A stretch of DNA of 55,498 nt from an uncultured Burkholderiales bacterium. GTDB taxonomy: Bacteria; Pseudomonadota; Gammaproteobacteria; Burkholderiales; Burkholderiaceae_E. The notes beneath the pieces are model-generated. The model did not search any database and was not told the DNA's origin. It saw nothing but the letters and a program-made list of their open reading frames with translations. The position numbers were made by a program, and so were the translations under genes. The stretch is from assembly GCA_903903975.1 (NCBI GenBank), contig CAIVAS010000232.1:1-55498 (forward strand), read 5' to 3'. Shown here piece after piece: positions 46,246-54,962 of the stretch (its first letter is position 1; each line of letters begins with the position of its first letter).

Positions 46246-46308
46246 GGTGTCTCCTGCATTGGCGTGTGGCGCCGTCGTCGGTCGCGGGCCATTCCTGCGA
46301 GCTTATCC

Positions 46309-46356
46309 CGGATTCCTTCTGTCGGAATCCGTATCTCGGAATCCCCTGATCCGGTA
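46309..46356. promoter_or_regulatory. Repeat cluster in divergent promoter
   Basis: CGGATTCC (46309-46316) and GGAATCCG (46324-46331) form a perfect inverted repeat, followed by CGGAATCC (46337-46344) and a weaker GGTAATCCGATTC copy. Four half-sites of one 8-base motif lie between the divergent dioxygenase and dehydrogenase genes, which suggests an operator for an unlinked regulator. Confidence 0.5.
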
Positions 46357-46433
46357 ATCCGATTCTGCCCGGCGCAGCCCTGTCACGCCTCGCGTAACAT
46401 CGACCGATTGCCACCGACCTCACTGCCCAGACC

Positions 46434-47594
46434 ATGAACCACGCCCTCAGAGACCCGATTGACCAGGCCGCGCTGCTCGAGCGCGTCAGTGCTTTTGCCC
46501 GCGAGGTGGTGGCGCCCGGCGCCATCGTCTGGGAGCGCGAACGTCGCGTCGGACGCGAGGCGATCGATCAGGCTGCGGCCTTCGGCCTGTGCGGCATCGA
46601 GGCGCCGCGCGAACACGGCGGGCTGGGCCTGCCATTTTCGATGAAGGTGAAGGTCACCGAGCGGCTGGCCGCCGCCGATTTCGGTTTTGCGATGTCGCTG
46701 ATCAATACCCAGAACGTCTCATTCAAGCTGCTGCGCGATGCCGTGCCCGAGGTCGCCGCCCGCTATGTGCCAGGCCTGATCGCCGGCAAGCTGATCGGCT
46801 GCACCGCGCTGACCGAGCCGCATGCCGGATCCGACTTCGGTGCCATCAAGACCCTGGCTACCAAGGTGGATGGCGGCTGGCGCATCAGCGGACGCAAGGC
46901 CTGGATCGTGAATGCGCCGATCGCCGATGTCGTTATCCTCTTTGCCCAGACCGAGGCCGGCGCCGGCCCGCGCGGCATCGCCGGCTTCGTGGTCGATGCC
47001 CGTCGTGCCGGTTTCATCCATGAGACCGGTTTTGATCTGGCCGGCCAGCACACCATCGGTGCGGGCGGCTTCACGCTTGACGGCTATCTGGCTGCCGACA
47101 ACGAAATGCTGCAGCCGCCCGGGCTGGCCTTCAAATCGGCGATGACCTCGATCAATGGCGCGCGCACCTACATCGCGGCGATGGCCTGCGGTATGGTCGG
47201 CGAGGCGCTGCGCATCGCTGCCGAATACGGCGAGCGACGCACCACCTTTGGTGAGCCGCTGGCCGCGCACCAGGGATGGGGCTGGCGTCTGGCCGAAGCC
47301 TCGGCAGAACTTGCCGCCTGCCGGCTGATGGTGGCGCATGCGGCGTCGCGCATCGATGACGGGCTCGATGCCCAGATCGAGGCGGCGCAGGCCAAGCTGC
47401 TGTCGACCCGCATGGCCGATCGTCAGATTGCGGCGCTCGCCCAGGCAATGGGTGCCGAGGGTCTGCGCGAGGTGCATCCCTTCGGCCGCCATCAGGTGGG
47501 CGCGCGCGTGTCCAACTTTGTCGATGGCTCGACCGAAGTCATGCTCGATCGGATCGCGGCCGGCGTGCGCCGGTCTGCCGCCGCCGCGGGCTGA
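46434..47594 (+). CDS. Acyl-CoA dehydrogenase
   Basis: A 386-residue FAD-dependent acyl-CoA dehydrogenase. It has the N-terminal helical domain, LIGCTALTEPHAGSDFGAIKTLATKVDGGWRISGRKAWIVNAPIADV in the middle, and YGERRTTFGEPLAAHQGWGWRLAEASAELAACRLM plus VDGSTEVMLDRIAAGVRR at the end. It introduces an alpha-beta double bond in an acyl-CoA. Chain specificity unknown. Confidence 0.92.
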   Translation: MNHALRDPIDQAALLERVSAFAREVVAPGAIVWERERRVGREAIDQAAAFGLCGIEAPREHGGLGLPFSMKVKVTERLAAADFGFAMSLINTQNVSFKLLRDAVPEVAARYVPGLIAGKLIGCTALTEPHAGSDFGAIKTLATKVDGGWRISGRKAWIVNAPIADVVILFAQTEAGAGPRGIAGFVVDARRAGFIHETGFDLAGQHTIGAGGFTLDGYLAADNEMLQPPGLAFKSAMTSINGARTYIAAMACGMVGEALRIAAEYGERRTTFGEPLAAHQGWGWRLAEASAELAACRLMVAHAASRIDDGLDAQIEAAQAKLLSTRMADRQIAALAQAMGAEGLREVHPFGRHQVGARVSNFVDGSTEVMLDRIAAGVRRSAAAAG

Positions 47595-47638
47595 GCTGCA
47601 CGTCGCTGATTTGCACGCCACTGAGCTGCACTCACTCA

Positions 47639-48508
47639 TTGCAAGCGAATTTACGCGGTATCCGGCTGATGGCCGGCGCAATGGCCTGCTTCGTCGTCAA
47701 TGACATGCTGGTCAAGATCGTGAGTCAGCACCTGCCCGCGGCGCAGCTGATTTTTCTGCGGGGCCTGATGGCCAGCGTGCTGATCCTGGCGATTGCCGGG
47801 ATCAGCGGCACGCCGATGCGCAGGGCCGAGCTGACCCAGCCCGCGGTGATGGTGCGGGCCGCGATCGATGGCATCGCATCGATCTTCTATCTGGTGTCGC
47901 TGTTTCACCTGCCGATCGCCAATGCCACCGCGATCAACATGGCTTCGCCGCTTTTCATTGCGCTCTTTGCGGTGATCTTGCTGGGTGAGCGCATCGATGC
48001 GCGCCGGGGCCTTGCGATCGGGGTGGGCTTTGTGGGCGTGCTGATGGTGATCCAGCCGCGCTCCCAGGGCTTCAATGACTTCTCGCTGCTTTGCCTGCTG
48101 GCAACCTTCCTGCACGCGGTGCGCGATCTGGCCACGCGGCGCATTGCCCCCGGCATTGCGTCATTGGCGATCACCCTGAGCACTGCAGTGGCGGTCACGC
48201 TGATGGCAGGCGGGCTGTCGGTCTTTCAGGGCTGGCAGACACCCGGCGCATTCGAACTCGGCACGCTGGCCGGTGCATCGGTGTTTCTGTCGGCCGGCTA
48301 TCTGATGATCATTGCCAGCACCCGCAGCGGTGACCTGTCGGTGGTGGCGCCCTTTCGTTATACCGGGCTGATGTGCGCACTGCTGCTGGGCTGGCTGGTC
48401 TGGGGAGATGTGCCCAATGCGCTGGCCTGGCTAGGCATTGCGCTGCTGCTGGCGGCGGGACTTTATCTGCTCGGGCGAGAGCGCGCGCGCAGCGTTGCCG
48501 CCAATTAG
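47639..48508 (+). CDS. EamA/DMT family transporter
   Basis: A 289-residue protein of about ten helices with two EamA repeats. Start is TTG 47639 or ATG 47669; the ATG (MAGAMACFVVNDMLVKI) falls at the typical N-terminus, but neither site has a clear Shine-Dalgarno sequence. Exporter of small metabolites; substrate unknown. Confidence 0.88.
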   Translation: MQANLRGIRLMAGAMACFVVNDMLVKIVSQHLPAAQLIFLRGLMASVLILAIAGISGTPMRRAELTQPAVMVRAAIDGIASIFYLVSLFHLPIANATAINMASPLFIALFAVILLGERIDARRGLAIGVGFVGVLMVIQPRSQGFNDFSLLCLLATFLHAVRDLATRRIAPGIASLAITLSTAVAVTLMAGGLSVFQGWQTPGAFELGTLAGASVFLSAGYLMIIASTRSGDLSVVAPFRYTGLMCALLLGWLVWGDVPNALAWLGIALLLAAGLYLLGRERARSVAAN

Positions 48509-48591
48509 GCAGCGACTGGCAGGTCAACAGCAAGCAGCCCGATATAGTGCCTATTGCCCCGTGAACCTTCTGCCATGACAACCCGCTGCCA

Positions 48592-49851
48592 ATGACCACT
48601 CAGCCCTCAGCTTCCTCAGCGCCTGTACCCCAGGTTGCTGCCGACACCGTCCCCCGCATCAACCCCGCCTACCTGAACATCGGTGAATCGCTGGTACGCG
48701 AGCTCTCGCGCATGATGTCAGTGCCCGGCATGATTTCGCTGGCTGGCGGCTACCCAGGCCCCGAGCTTTTTGATCGCGACGGCATTCGCGACGCGGCCCA
48801 TGCCGCACTCACCGATGCGCCGGTGGCCTGTCTGCAATACGGGCCGACCGAGGGGCTGCCCGGGCTTCGCGAGTCGATCTGCGAATGGATGTCGACCTGC
48901 GGCACCACGGTCACGCCGGACGACGTGCTGGTCACCGGCGGCTCGCAGCAGGGCTTCGATCTGCTGGTGCGCACCCTGCTTGCGCCGGGCGATGCCGCGA
49001 TGGTCGAGCGGCCGACCTACACCGGCCCGCTGCGCGTGCTGAAGGTGGCCGGCGTGAAGACGATCACTGTGGGCGTCGATGCGCAGGGGCTTGATGTGGA
49101 TGAGCTCGAGAGCCTGCTTCGCGACCCTGCGGTGCCGCGCCCGAAAATGCTCTATGTGGTGCCGACCTTCGCCAATCCCAGCGGCGCCACCATGCCGATC
49201 GAGCGGCGTCTGAAGCTGCTGGCGCTGGCCGTCGAATATCGCTTTGTGATTGTCGAAGACGATCCTTATGGCCAGCTGCGCTTCGAGGGCGAGCCGGTGC
49301 CGCATGTGGCCGCCCTGGTCGACCAGGTGCCGGGGTCGCGCGACTGGGTGGTGCATCTGGGCAGCTTCTCGAAGGTGATTGCGCCCGGCCTGCGCGTGGC
49401 CTGGCTGACTGCGCCGCCCGCACTGCGTCGTGCCGCCATGTTGGCCAAGCAGCTCGATGACATCTCCAACCCGGGCTTCACCCAGATGACCGTGCACCGC
49501 TATCTCGCCGCAGGCCGGCTTACCGCGCATCTGCCGGTGATCGCGGGTGCCTACCGTGCGCGCGCGGGGGCGATGCGCGATGCCATCGGCCAGCATCTGG
49601 CGGGTCGGGTGGCCTTCAATATTCCGCAGGGCGGTATGTTCATGTGGGGCCGGCTCGAAGGTGACTTCAGCACTCGTGACCTGCTGGCGCTGGCGCTCGA
49701 GGAGAAGGTCACCTTTGTGCCGGGCGACATCTACTATGGCGACAAGCCCGACTTTCGCACGCTGCGCCTGGCCTTTGCCACACCGAGCCCTGCGCAGATC
49801 GCAGAGGGTGTGGCGCGCATCGGGCGCGCGGTCGCAAAGCTCGCGGGCTGA
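48592..49851 (+). CDS. PLP-dependent aminotransferase (MocR/2-aminoadipate type)
   Basis: A 419-residue fold-type I aminotransferase without an N-terminal regulator domain. It has GTTVTPDDVLVTGGSQQGFDLLVRTLL, MLYVVPTFANPSGATM, IVEDDPYGQLRFEG, and the PLP Lys in LGSFSKVIAPGLRVAWL. Members use 2-aminoadipate, aromatic or branched amino acids. Context gives no choice. Confidence 0.9.
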   Translation: MTTQPSASSAPVPQVAADTVPRINPAYLNIGESLVRELSRMMSVPGMISLAGGYPGPELFDRDGIRDAAHAALTDAPVACLQYGPTEGLPGLRESICEWMSTCGTTVTPDDVLVTGGSQQGFDLLVRTLLAPGDAAMVERPTYTGPLRVLKVAGVKTITVGVDAQGLDVDELESLLRDPAVPRPKMLYVVPTFANPSGATMPIERRLKLLALAVEYRFVIVEDDPYGQLRFEGEPVPHVAALVDQVPGSRDWVVHLGSFSKVIAPGLRVAWLTAPPALRRAAMLAKQLDDISNPGFTQMTVHRYLAAGRLTAHLPVIAGAYRARAGAMRDAIGQHLAGRVAFNIPQGGMFMWGRLEGDFSTRDLLALALEEKVTFVPGDIYYGDKPDFRTLRLAFATPSPAQIAEGVARIGRAVAKLAG

Positions 49852-49918
49852 GCGAGACGCGCGCCTTCACCTAAGCGAGTAGGCGCCCTTACACGAGCGA
49901 GGCACGCGCCTCCACATC
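49852..49918. repeat. Three degenerate 22-23 bp tandem repeats
   Basis: GCGAG recurs at 49852, 49875 and 49897, each followed by a GCGCC-type element and a CAC or TAC segment, in the 91-base gap between the aminotransferase and enoyl-CoA hydratase genes. Function unknown. Confidence 0.45.
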
Positions 49919-49942
49919 AATTCGACCTCAGGAGACAACGCG

Positions 49943-50746
49943 ATGAGCACTGCTACTGACCTCACAAGCCAGACCGACGAAGTGCTGTATTCGGTTGCCG
50001 ACCATATCGCCACCATCCGGCTCAATCGGCCCGATCGCCAGAACACCATCACGCGGCCGATGCTCGCCGCCATCAGTCGTTGTCTGGTGCAGGCCAATAC
50101 CGACAATGAGGTGCGGGTCATCCTGATCACCGGCTCGGGGCGCTTTTTTTGCGCCGGTCTCGATCTGCGCGGTGGCAGCGGCATCGGCGAGGGCACGATG
50201 AATGCGACCCTCGATCTGCGTGAAGCACCGCCCATCGTGCTTCACCACATCGACAAGCCCACCCTCTGCGCGCACAACGGCTCGAGCGCGGGCTATGGCA
50301 TGGACCTCGCGCTCGGCTGCGACATCCGCATCATGGCGAGCGAATCGAAAATGGCGCCGTCGTTTACCGTGCGCGGTGTCGTGCCCGAATCGGGCGGCAC
50401 CTGGATCCTGCCGCGCCTGATCGGCTGGTCAAAAGCCACCGAGCTGATTTTCACCGGCCGCACACTCAGCGCCGCGCAGTGCCTCGAACTCGGCCTGGTC
50501 TCGCATGTGGTACCGGCCGACGAGTGTCTGGCCGCTGCTCAGGCGCTGGCGACCGAGATCGCAGCCAACGCGCCGCTGGCGGTGCAGGCGGCCAAACGGA
50601 TGATGCGCATGTCGGCCAGCGAAAATTTCGATGACCATGTTCACCATGTCTATCTGCAACTACTGCCGCTCTTTCAGACGAGCGATTTCAAGGAAGGCAT
50701 GGCGTCCTTCATGGAAAAACGCGAGGCGAAGTTCGAGGGACGCTGA
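49943..50746 (+). CDS. Enoyl-CoA hydratase/isomerase
   Basis: A 267-residue crotonase-fold enzyme. Oxyanion-hole regions are GRFFCAGLDLRGG and NGSSAGYGMDLALGCDIRIMA, with the catalytic-position Glu in VVPESGGTWILPRLIGW. CAGGAGA precedes the ATG. It would hydrate or isomerise the product of an acyl-CoA dehydrogenase. Confidence 0.92.
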   Translation: MSTATDLTSQTDEVLYSVADHIATIRLNRPDRQNTITRPMLAAISRCLVQANTDNEVRVILITGSGRFFCAGLDLRGGSGIGEGTMNATLDLREAPPIVLHHIDKPTLCAHNGSSAGYGMDLALGCDIRIMASESKMAPSFTVRGVVPESGGTWILPRLIGWSKATELIFTGRTLSAAQCLELGLVSHVVPADECLAAAQALATEIAANAPLAVQAAKRMMRMSASENFDDHVHHVYLQLLPLFQTSDFKEGMASFMEKREAKFEGR

Positions 50747-50809
50747 GCCGACCCGAGGGTCAGAGGGCGGCTGCGCTCGACCGGGCTGATCGCCTCGCGT
50801 GACGCGGGA

Positions 50810-51787
50810 TCAGACCGTGCCTGTAAAGCGCGTCACGATCGCGGCATAGCGCTGCGGCCAGTCGCGCAGGCTGCTGTCGTCGGAGCCGCCGATCACGCGA
50901 TTCAGAAAGGCGCTGGTGAGCTCGCGGGTCGCGGTCTTGACCTGCGCATTGAGCAGATCGCCGCCTGGGCTTGTGCGGTCGGTGAACATGCTGTGCGAGC
51001 CGCCGGTAAACACCGCCAGCATCTTGCGGCTGCCACCGACCGCCTCGAAGACCGCGAGCCGATCCTCGGCGCCACTGTAGTAGCCGGGCACGCGGATGAT
51101 GTCTTCGGTGGCGGTGATGTGCAGGCTCGGGATCTGCACCGGCGCAAGGATCTGGCTCATCGAGGTTTCGCCGTAGAAGGGCGGCGCCGAGATCAGGATG
51201 GCGGCGCTCACCCGCGGCTCGCGCAACGTGATCGTGCTGCCATTGCGCGCCACGGTGGCGCCGGCGGCCATCAGCGTGGTGTTGGCGCCATATGAATGAC
51301 CTGCGGCGACGATGCGCCGGCCATCGAGGCGTGCACCGAGCTCGCCGCCCAGCACATTGTCGAGTGCAAAGCGCAGGTCATGGACGCGGTCGATGGCTTC
51401 TGACTCATTAGCCGCGTCCTGCAGGCGCGAGACCAATGCAAACGGACTGCCGCTGCTCCACAGGCTGCGGTCGCTGCCGACATGCTGCAGGTGCAGGCTG
51501 GCAAATCCCTGGCTGGCCCAATGCGTGCCGAGATAGGTGTAGCCGTTGCGTGAGCCGCCCAGCCCATGCGAGAAGACAATCAGCGGCACCGGCTGCTCAG
51601 GAGTGGCGGCATTCGGCAGATACAGTCGCGCCGGCACCGACCGGCCGCGCGTGCTGTCGGTCCAGTCGAGGTTGATCGCCTGATAGGGCAGCTCCTGTGC
51701 CTGCAGGCTGCGTGCGCCGGGGCCGCAGTTGGCAAACACCACGGCCGAGGCCGTGCCGAGCAAAAAGGTGCGACGTGCTGCTTTCAT
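50810..51787 (-). CDS. Exported alpha/beta hydrolase
   Basis: A 325-residue esterase-like protein. The N-terminus MKAARRTFLLGTASAVVFANC is a Tat-type signal, possibly lipidated at Cys21. The catalytic domain has VFSHGLGGSRNGYTYLG, the nucleophile elbow GHSYGAN, and a late His in FTGGSHSMFTD. It resembles platelet-activating-factor acetylhydrolase/PET-hydrolase-like esterases. Substrate unknown. Confidence 0.85.
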   Translation of the reverse strand: MKAARRTFLLGTASAVVFANCGPGARSLQAQELPYQAINLDWTDSTRGRSVPARLYLPNAATPEQPVPLIVFSHGLGGSRNGYTYLGTHWASQGFASLHLQHVGSDRSLWSSGSPFALVSRLQDAANESEAIDRVHDLRFALDNVLGGELGARLDGRRIVAAGHSYGANTTLMAAGATVARNGSTITLREPRVSAAILISAPPFYGETSMSQILAPVQIPSLHITATEDIIRVPGYYSGAEDRLAVFEAVGGSRKMLAVFTGGSHSMFTDRTSPGGDLLNAQVKTATRELTSAFLNRVIGGSDDSSLRDWPQRYAAIVTRFTGTV

Positions 51788-51902
51788 GGCGGTCTCATGC
51801 CAGGAGGGGGATGGCGATCTTATCCCTCCTGATGCGCTGATTGAATGGCGGATCGAGCCGTTGATCAGTCCGCGGGCATTACGTCGCCGTTCTCAGACCT
51901 CG

Positions 51903-52748
51903 TCAGACAGGTGTGTCGCCGGCAATCGTCACGCGATGCCCATAGCGCCGATGCGGGAAGTAGTCCCAGACCGCCAGATGCTGCGCGCAGCGGTTGTCCC
52001 AGAAGGCAATCGAGCCGGGCGCCCAGTGAAAGCGGCATTTGAAGTCATCGAGTTCGATGTGCCGAAACAGCATCTGCAGAATGGCGTCGCTCTCGGACTT
52101 GCGCAGGCCTTCGATGCGGGTGGTGAAGCCGCTGTTCACATAGAGCGCCTTGCGGCCGGTGACCGGATGCGTGCGCCCGATCGGATGGCTCGACACCGGA
52201 TAGTCGCCGGCGCCCTGCTTCTGACGCACGCCGTAGGTATAGCCGCCGTCGTGCACTGCGCGCAGGCCGTCGAGCATCTTGCGGATTGGCTCGGAGAGCG
52301 AGTCCCAGGCGGCATACATGTTCGCAAAGAGCGTGTCGCCGCCGCCATTGGCAGGCACTTCGTGCATGTAGAGGATCGAGGCCATCGGCGGTTTTGCATC
52401 GCAGGACACATCGGTGTGCCAGACCTCGCCGGCCACGCCCTTGGAGTTTTCGTCGGCCTTGATTTCGAGCACCTCGGGATGGGCCTTCATCCCATAGACC
52501 GGATGAACATGCAGCTCGCCGAAGCGGCGCCCGAAATCCTTGTGCTGCTCGACGCTCATTTTCTGATCGCGAAAGAAGATGACCAGATGCTCGGCGAGTG
52601 CCCGCTTGACCTCGGTGAGCTGCTGCTCGCTGATCGGGCGAGACAGATCGATCCCGTCGAGGGTGGCGCCGATGGTGGGCGTGAGCCGGGTCACCCCGAT
52701 GGTTTCATAGCCGGTGATCGGCCGATCGGCCACGTCGAATCGCTTCAT
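51903..52748 (-). CDS. TauD/TfdA family dioxygenase
   Basis: A 281-residue 2-oxoglutarate dioxygenase. HxD is in EVWHTDVSCDAKPP, the distal His in DNRCAQHLAVWDYFPHRRYGHRVTI, with the C-terminal Arg present. It fits the TauD taurine/alkylsulfonate-type family in length. GGGAG lies 7 bases before the ATG. Isolated on the minus strand beside an unrelated hydrolase. Confidence 0.9.
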   Translation of the reverse strand: MKRFDVADRPITGYETIGVTRLTPTIGATLDGIDLSRPISEQQLTEVKRALAEHLVIFFRDQKMSVEQHKDFGRRFGELHVHPVYGMKAHPEVLEIKADENSKGVAGEVWHTDVSCDAKPPMASILYMHEVPANGGGDTLFANMYAAWDSLSEPIRKMLDGLRAVHDGGYTYGVRQKQGAGDYPVSSHPIGRTHPVTGRKALYVNSGFTTRIEGLRKSESDAILQMLFRHIELDDFKCRFHWAPGSIAFWDNRCAQHLAVWDYFPHRRYGHRVTIAGDTPV

Positions 52749-53085
52749 TGCAGTCTCCCTGAGGGCTGCGTCATCGCGCAGCGTCAGGTCAAGACTAACG
52801 CCACTTGGCGCGGGAAGCCAGCCGGGTGCCACGTCAGGGGCTCTCGGACGCCCGCGCTGGGCGCGGTTCATCGAGAGCAAGGGCGGGTGGCATGCGATGC
52901 ATGCCCTCGCCGTCGTGGATGTTTCTGGCGACGCCGATCTGGCCGCTCGCACCGGTTGCGGCCTCGCGTTAGGTGAAGCGCGACAGACTCAGCGTGCCCG
53001 CGCCATGTTTCGCAGCAGTCATTGCCAGACGTCCGTTCGCGGTGACGATATCCCGGGACCAGTCATCCCGGACATTGATACGACG
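52749..53085. other. Gene-free stretch with a long hairpin
   Basis: About 337 bases without a recognised gene. A hairpin GGCATGC-GAT-GCATGCC (52889-52905), extended outward by a bulged GGCGGG/CTCGCC stem to about 52911, is the main structure. The region marks the edge of the second toxin-antitoxin patch. Confidence 0.5.
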
Positions 53086-53463
53086 CTAAGCCAAACCTTT
53101 TGCACGTGCCTTATTGCCGACGCCACCGAGCCCTTGTGCGATGAATGTGAGTACAAGAGCATTGAGCGAGACTCCCTCCGCGCGAGCGCGCATGGCCAGT
53201 TGCGCGTGAACGGTCTTCGGGACGCGAGCGACGAATTTGCCGGAAGCGACGCCGCCGCTGTTTGGAGCCGACACAGGCAACTTCTTGGATTTCAGGGCTG
53301 CAATGGTGGCCTTCAGCGCATCAAGGCCGTTCTCAATGGCTTCATCGATGCTCTCACCATCGGAGATGCATTCCGCAAAGTCCGGGAACGAGATGAGATA
53401 ACCACCTCCTTCTTCCGCAGAGAGGGGGCGCACTTCAAATGGGTAGTCGTTTAGCTTGCTCAT
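53086..53463 (-). CDS. hicB: HicB-type antitoxin
   Basis: A 125-residue protein. The N-terminal HicB fold is YPFEVRPLSAEEGGGYLISFPDFAECISDGESIDEAIENGLDALKATIAAL. The C-terminal ribbon-helix-helix is GKFVARVPKTVHAQLAMRARAEGVSLNALVLTFIAQGL. Intact. Its partner toxin gene upstream is frameshifted. Confidence 0.93.
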   Translation of the reverse strand: MSKLNDYPFEVRPLSAEEGGGYLISFPDFAECISDGESIDEAIENGLDALKATIAALKSKKLPVSAPNSGGVASGKFVARVPKTVHAQLAMRARAEGVSLNALVLTFIAQGLGGVGNKARAKGLA

Positions 53464-53466
53464 GGC

Positions 53467-53693
53467 TCATGCTCCATCGATGAGTTCGACGAACTTCCGC
53501 ACGTAGATCGGTTTGATGGGTCGGTGTGCTGGGACGGGCAGGGTTCGACCGTCTTCTCGAATGAACACGCAGTGGCTGCTCTTCTGGTGACGCCAGCCGA
53601 TGCTGTGATGGCGCGCAACAGTCTGCAGGCGCTGATTTGCCAATCAAGTTGGGCTCGCCGCATGGCGGCCAGAAGCTTGGTTGCCGTGCTCAA
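53467..53693 (-). pseudogene. hicA: Frameshifted hicA toxin gene
   Basis: Minus-strand reading from a TTG at 53693 gives STATKLLAAMRRAQLDWQIS; a one-base loss near 53629-53631 then throws the frame, and the +1 frame gives LQTVARHHSIGWRHQKSSHCVFIREDGRTLP, then VPAHRPIKPIYVRKFVELIDGA with a stop 3 bases before hicB. The KSSHCVF segment holds the catalytic His of HicA. Restoring one base yields a full-length dsRBD-like toxin, so the gene is recently inactivated or the base is a sequencing error. Confidence 0.75.
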
Positions 53694-54161
53694 GCGTCAT
53701 GATACTACTGGTGAGATCGCGATGCGACCGGCGCTCTCGAGTTTGGTTCAGATACTTGCGACGATTCGACGAACGACCAGTCTCAAGTTGAACCGCTCCA
53801 TCACCCGGAATATCGCCCCGGGTTGTAATGGGTCGCGCACCACCGTTTGCAACCGGACACCGACAGATCGCTGTGCGTCGCACCTCAGAATTTCGTCGCT
53901 GTAGAGCCGGTATGTGCTGCTTAGCTGTCAGCCGCCGCAGAATGGCGCTTACCGGCCATAGGCGGGCACCGGTGATCTGCTCAGAATTTTCTCTGTCGGC
54001 CCGCACAGGATGGATGGTTTTCGGCGGACAACGTGGGCTTCGTTTTGCCCGCTTCGCAAGTCTTTGAAAACTGTAAAGTCGGCACTCAAGCCTGACCGTC
54101 CGGTAAACCCATCGTTCCCCTGACCAGGTGAGCAAAGATGATCGCGCCGTTCAGTGCAGAA
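53694..54161. other. Unassigned stretch
   Basis: About 470 bases. A 164-codon open frame on the minus strand (to 54135) has an Arg/Ser/Pro composition without hydrophobic periodicity, and no family is recognised. It probably is not a gene. No repeat or attC-like site was found. Confidence 0.5.
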
Positions 54162-54437
54162 CTACCGCTTTCCACCGGCTTGTTTCTCGAATTTCCGCCA
54201 GTAGGCGAATTCGGCTTCGTGGACCTCGATGTCCAGCTCTTCAACCCTCGACTGAATCTTTTCCTGAGCATCGATGACGCCTTTGTTGTAGACGCTTGGA
54301 CCGACTTCCTCCAGGAAGAAAGACAACAGCCCACTGGCGGCGATGTTGCCGATCTTCTCCTCCATGTTCTCTCGAAAATAGCGTTCGATCGATGCGACTG
54401 CCCGCTGCCTGTCTTCCTTTGTGAGTTCGATGGGCAT
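54162..54437 (-). CDS. DUF2164 family protein
   Basis: A 91-residue protein: MPIELTKEDRQRAVASIERYFRENMEEKIGNIAASGLLSFFLEEVGPSVYNKGVIDAQEKIQSRVEELDIEVHEAEFAYWRKFEKQ, the whole DUF2164 domain. GGAG lies about 13 bases before the ATG. Function unknown; a small helical protein often near toxin-antitoxin genes. Confidence 0.85.
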   Translation of the reverse strand: MPIELTKEDRQRAVASIERYFRENMEEKIGNIAASGLLSFFLEEVGPSVYNKGVIDAQEKIQSRVEELDIEVHEAEFAYWRKFEKQAGGKR

Positions 54438-54534
54438 GAGACCGGGGACTCCAGTTCGTGGCCGTTCGGGCGAGCAAGCGACATGGCTCGTGGCGTGTAT
54501 GGCCAAAGCCCAGATCACGAACTGCCCCGGTTGG

Positions 54535-54696
54535 TCACAGGTTTCGGGTTGAGTGATGCACTCTCAAGATTTCAACGTTATCGCCACGCACTCTATGAAT
54601 TGCGATGTAATTCTTGTGCAGGACCAACTCACGGGTACCAGGGACGCGGCCAGCTTTGCCCATACCTGGATGGGCCTTGAGTTTGGTCACTGCATC
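54535..54696 (-). pseudogene. C-terminal remnant of a RelE/ParE-type toxin
   Basis: Minus-strand translation gives 53 residues: DAVTKLKAHPGMGKAGRVPGTRELV, LHKNYIAIHRVRGDNVEILRVHHSTRNL, then TGA. The GRVPGTREL and Y-x-x-x-x-R-V-R-G-x-x-V-E-I-L-R-V-x-H motifs are those of ParE/RelE toxins. An in-frame TAA (54697-54699) precedes it and no start codon or N-terminal half is found, so it is a decayed fragment. Confidence 0.75.
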
Positions 54697-54697
54697 T

Positions 54698-54962
54698 TAC
54701 AGCTCCAGCACAAAACTGGTCGCGCGCGCCTCCAAGTTCAGCGGGCTGTTCACCAAGGGGGACCTCAAGTTGCCCGCCGAAAACCGGTCATCCAAGGCAG
54801 GCCGGCAGAGCAAATTCTGAGCAGGTCACCAACGGCCGCTTCTCGCCGGTAGGCGCCATCCGTGCAAAAGGCTGATGCGACCCGCAACCGTACTCCAAAC
54901 GTTCGCCGAGCATGAATGCATTCAATCAGGTAATATGAATGCACTGAATGCGTAGTGAGAAA
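54698..54962. other. Intergenic region upstream of FitAB-type pair
   Basis: About 265 bases. Apart from the operator repeats at 54913-54951, no gene is supported. Possible remnants of the antitoxin of the RelE/ParE fragment could not be identified. Confidence 0.45.
54913..54951. promoter_or_regulatory. TA operator: TGAATGC repeats
   Basis: TGAATGCATTCA (54913-54924) is a perfect 12-bp palindrome, and two more direct TGAATGC copies begin at 54936 and 54945. TAATAT at 54931-54936 could be a -10 element. They lie just before the antitoxin gene, consistent with autoregulation by its RHH protein. Confidence 0.6.

Noticed and set aside
49852-49918. CRISPR-like array
   Set aside because: Units are degenerate, contiguous and lack spacers; no cas gene is nearby.
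52790-52975. Possible integron attC site, from ACTAAC and GTTAGGT elements near the TA genes
   Set aside because: The left element does not fit the RYYYAAC core, and no integrase or second site is present.
53644-54135. A 164-codon minus-strand open frame
   Set aside because: Its start lies in no gene context, it overlaps hicA, and its composition looks random.
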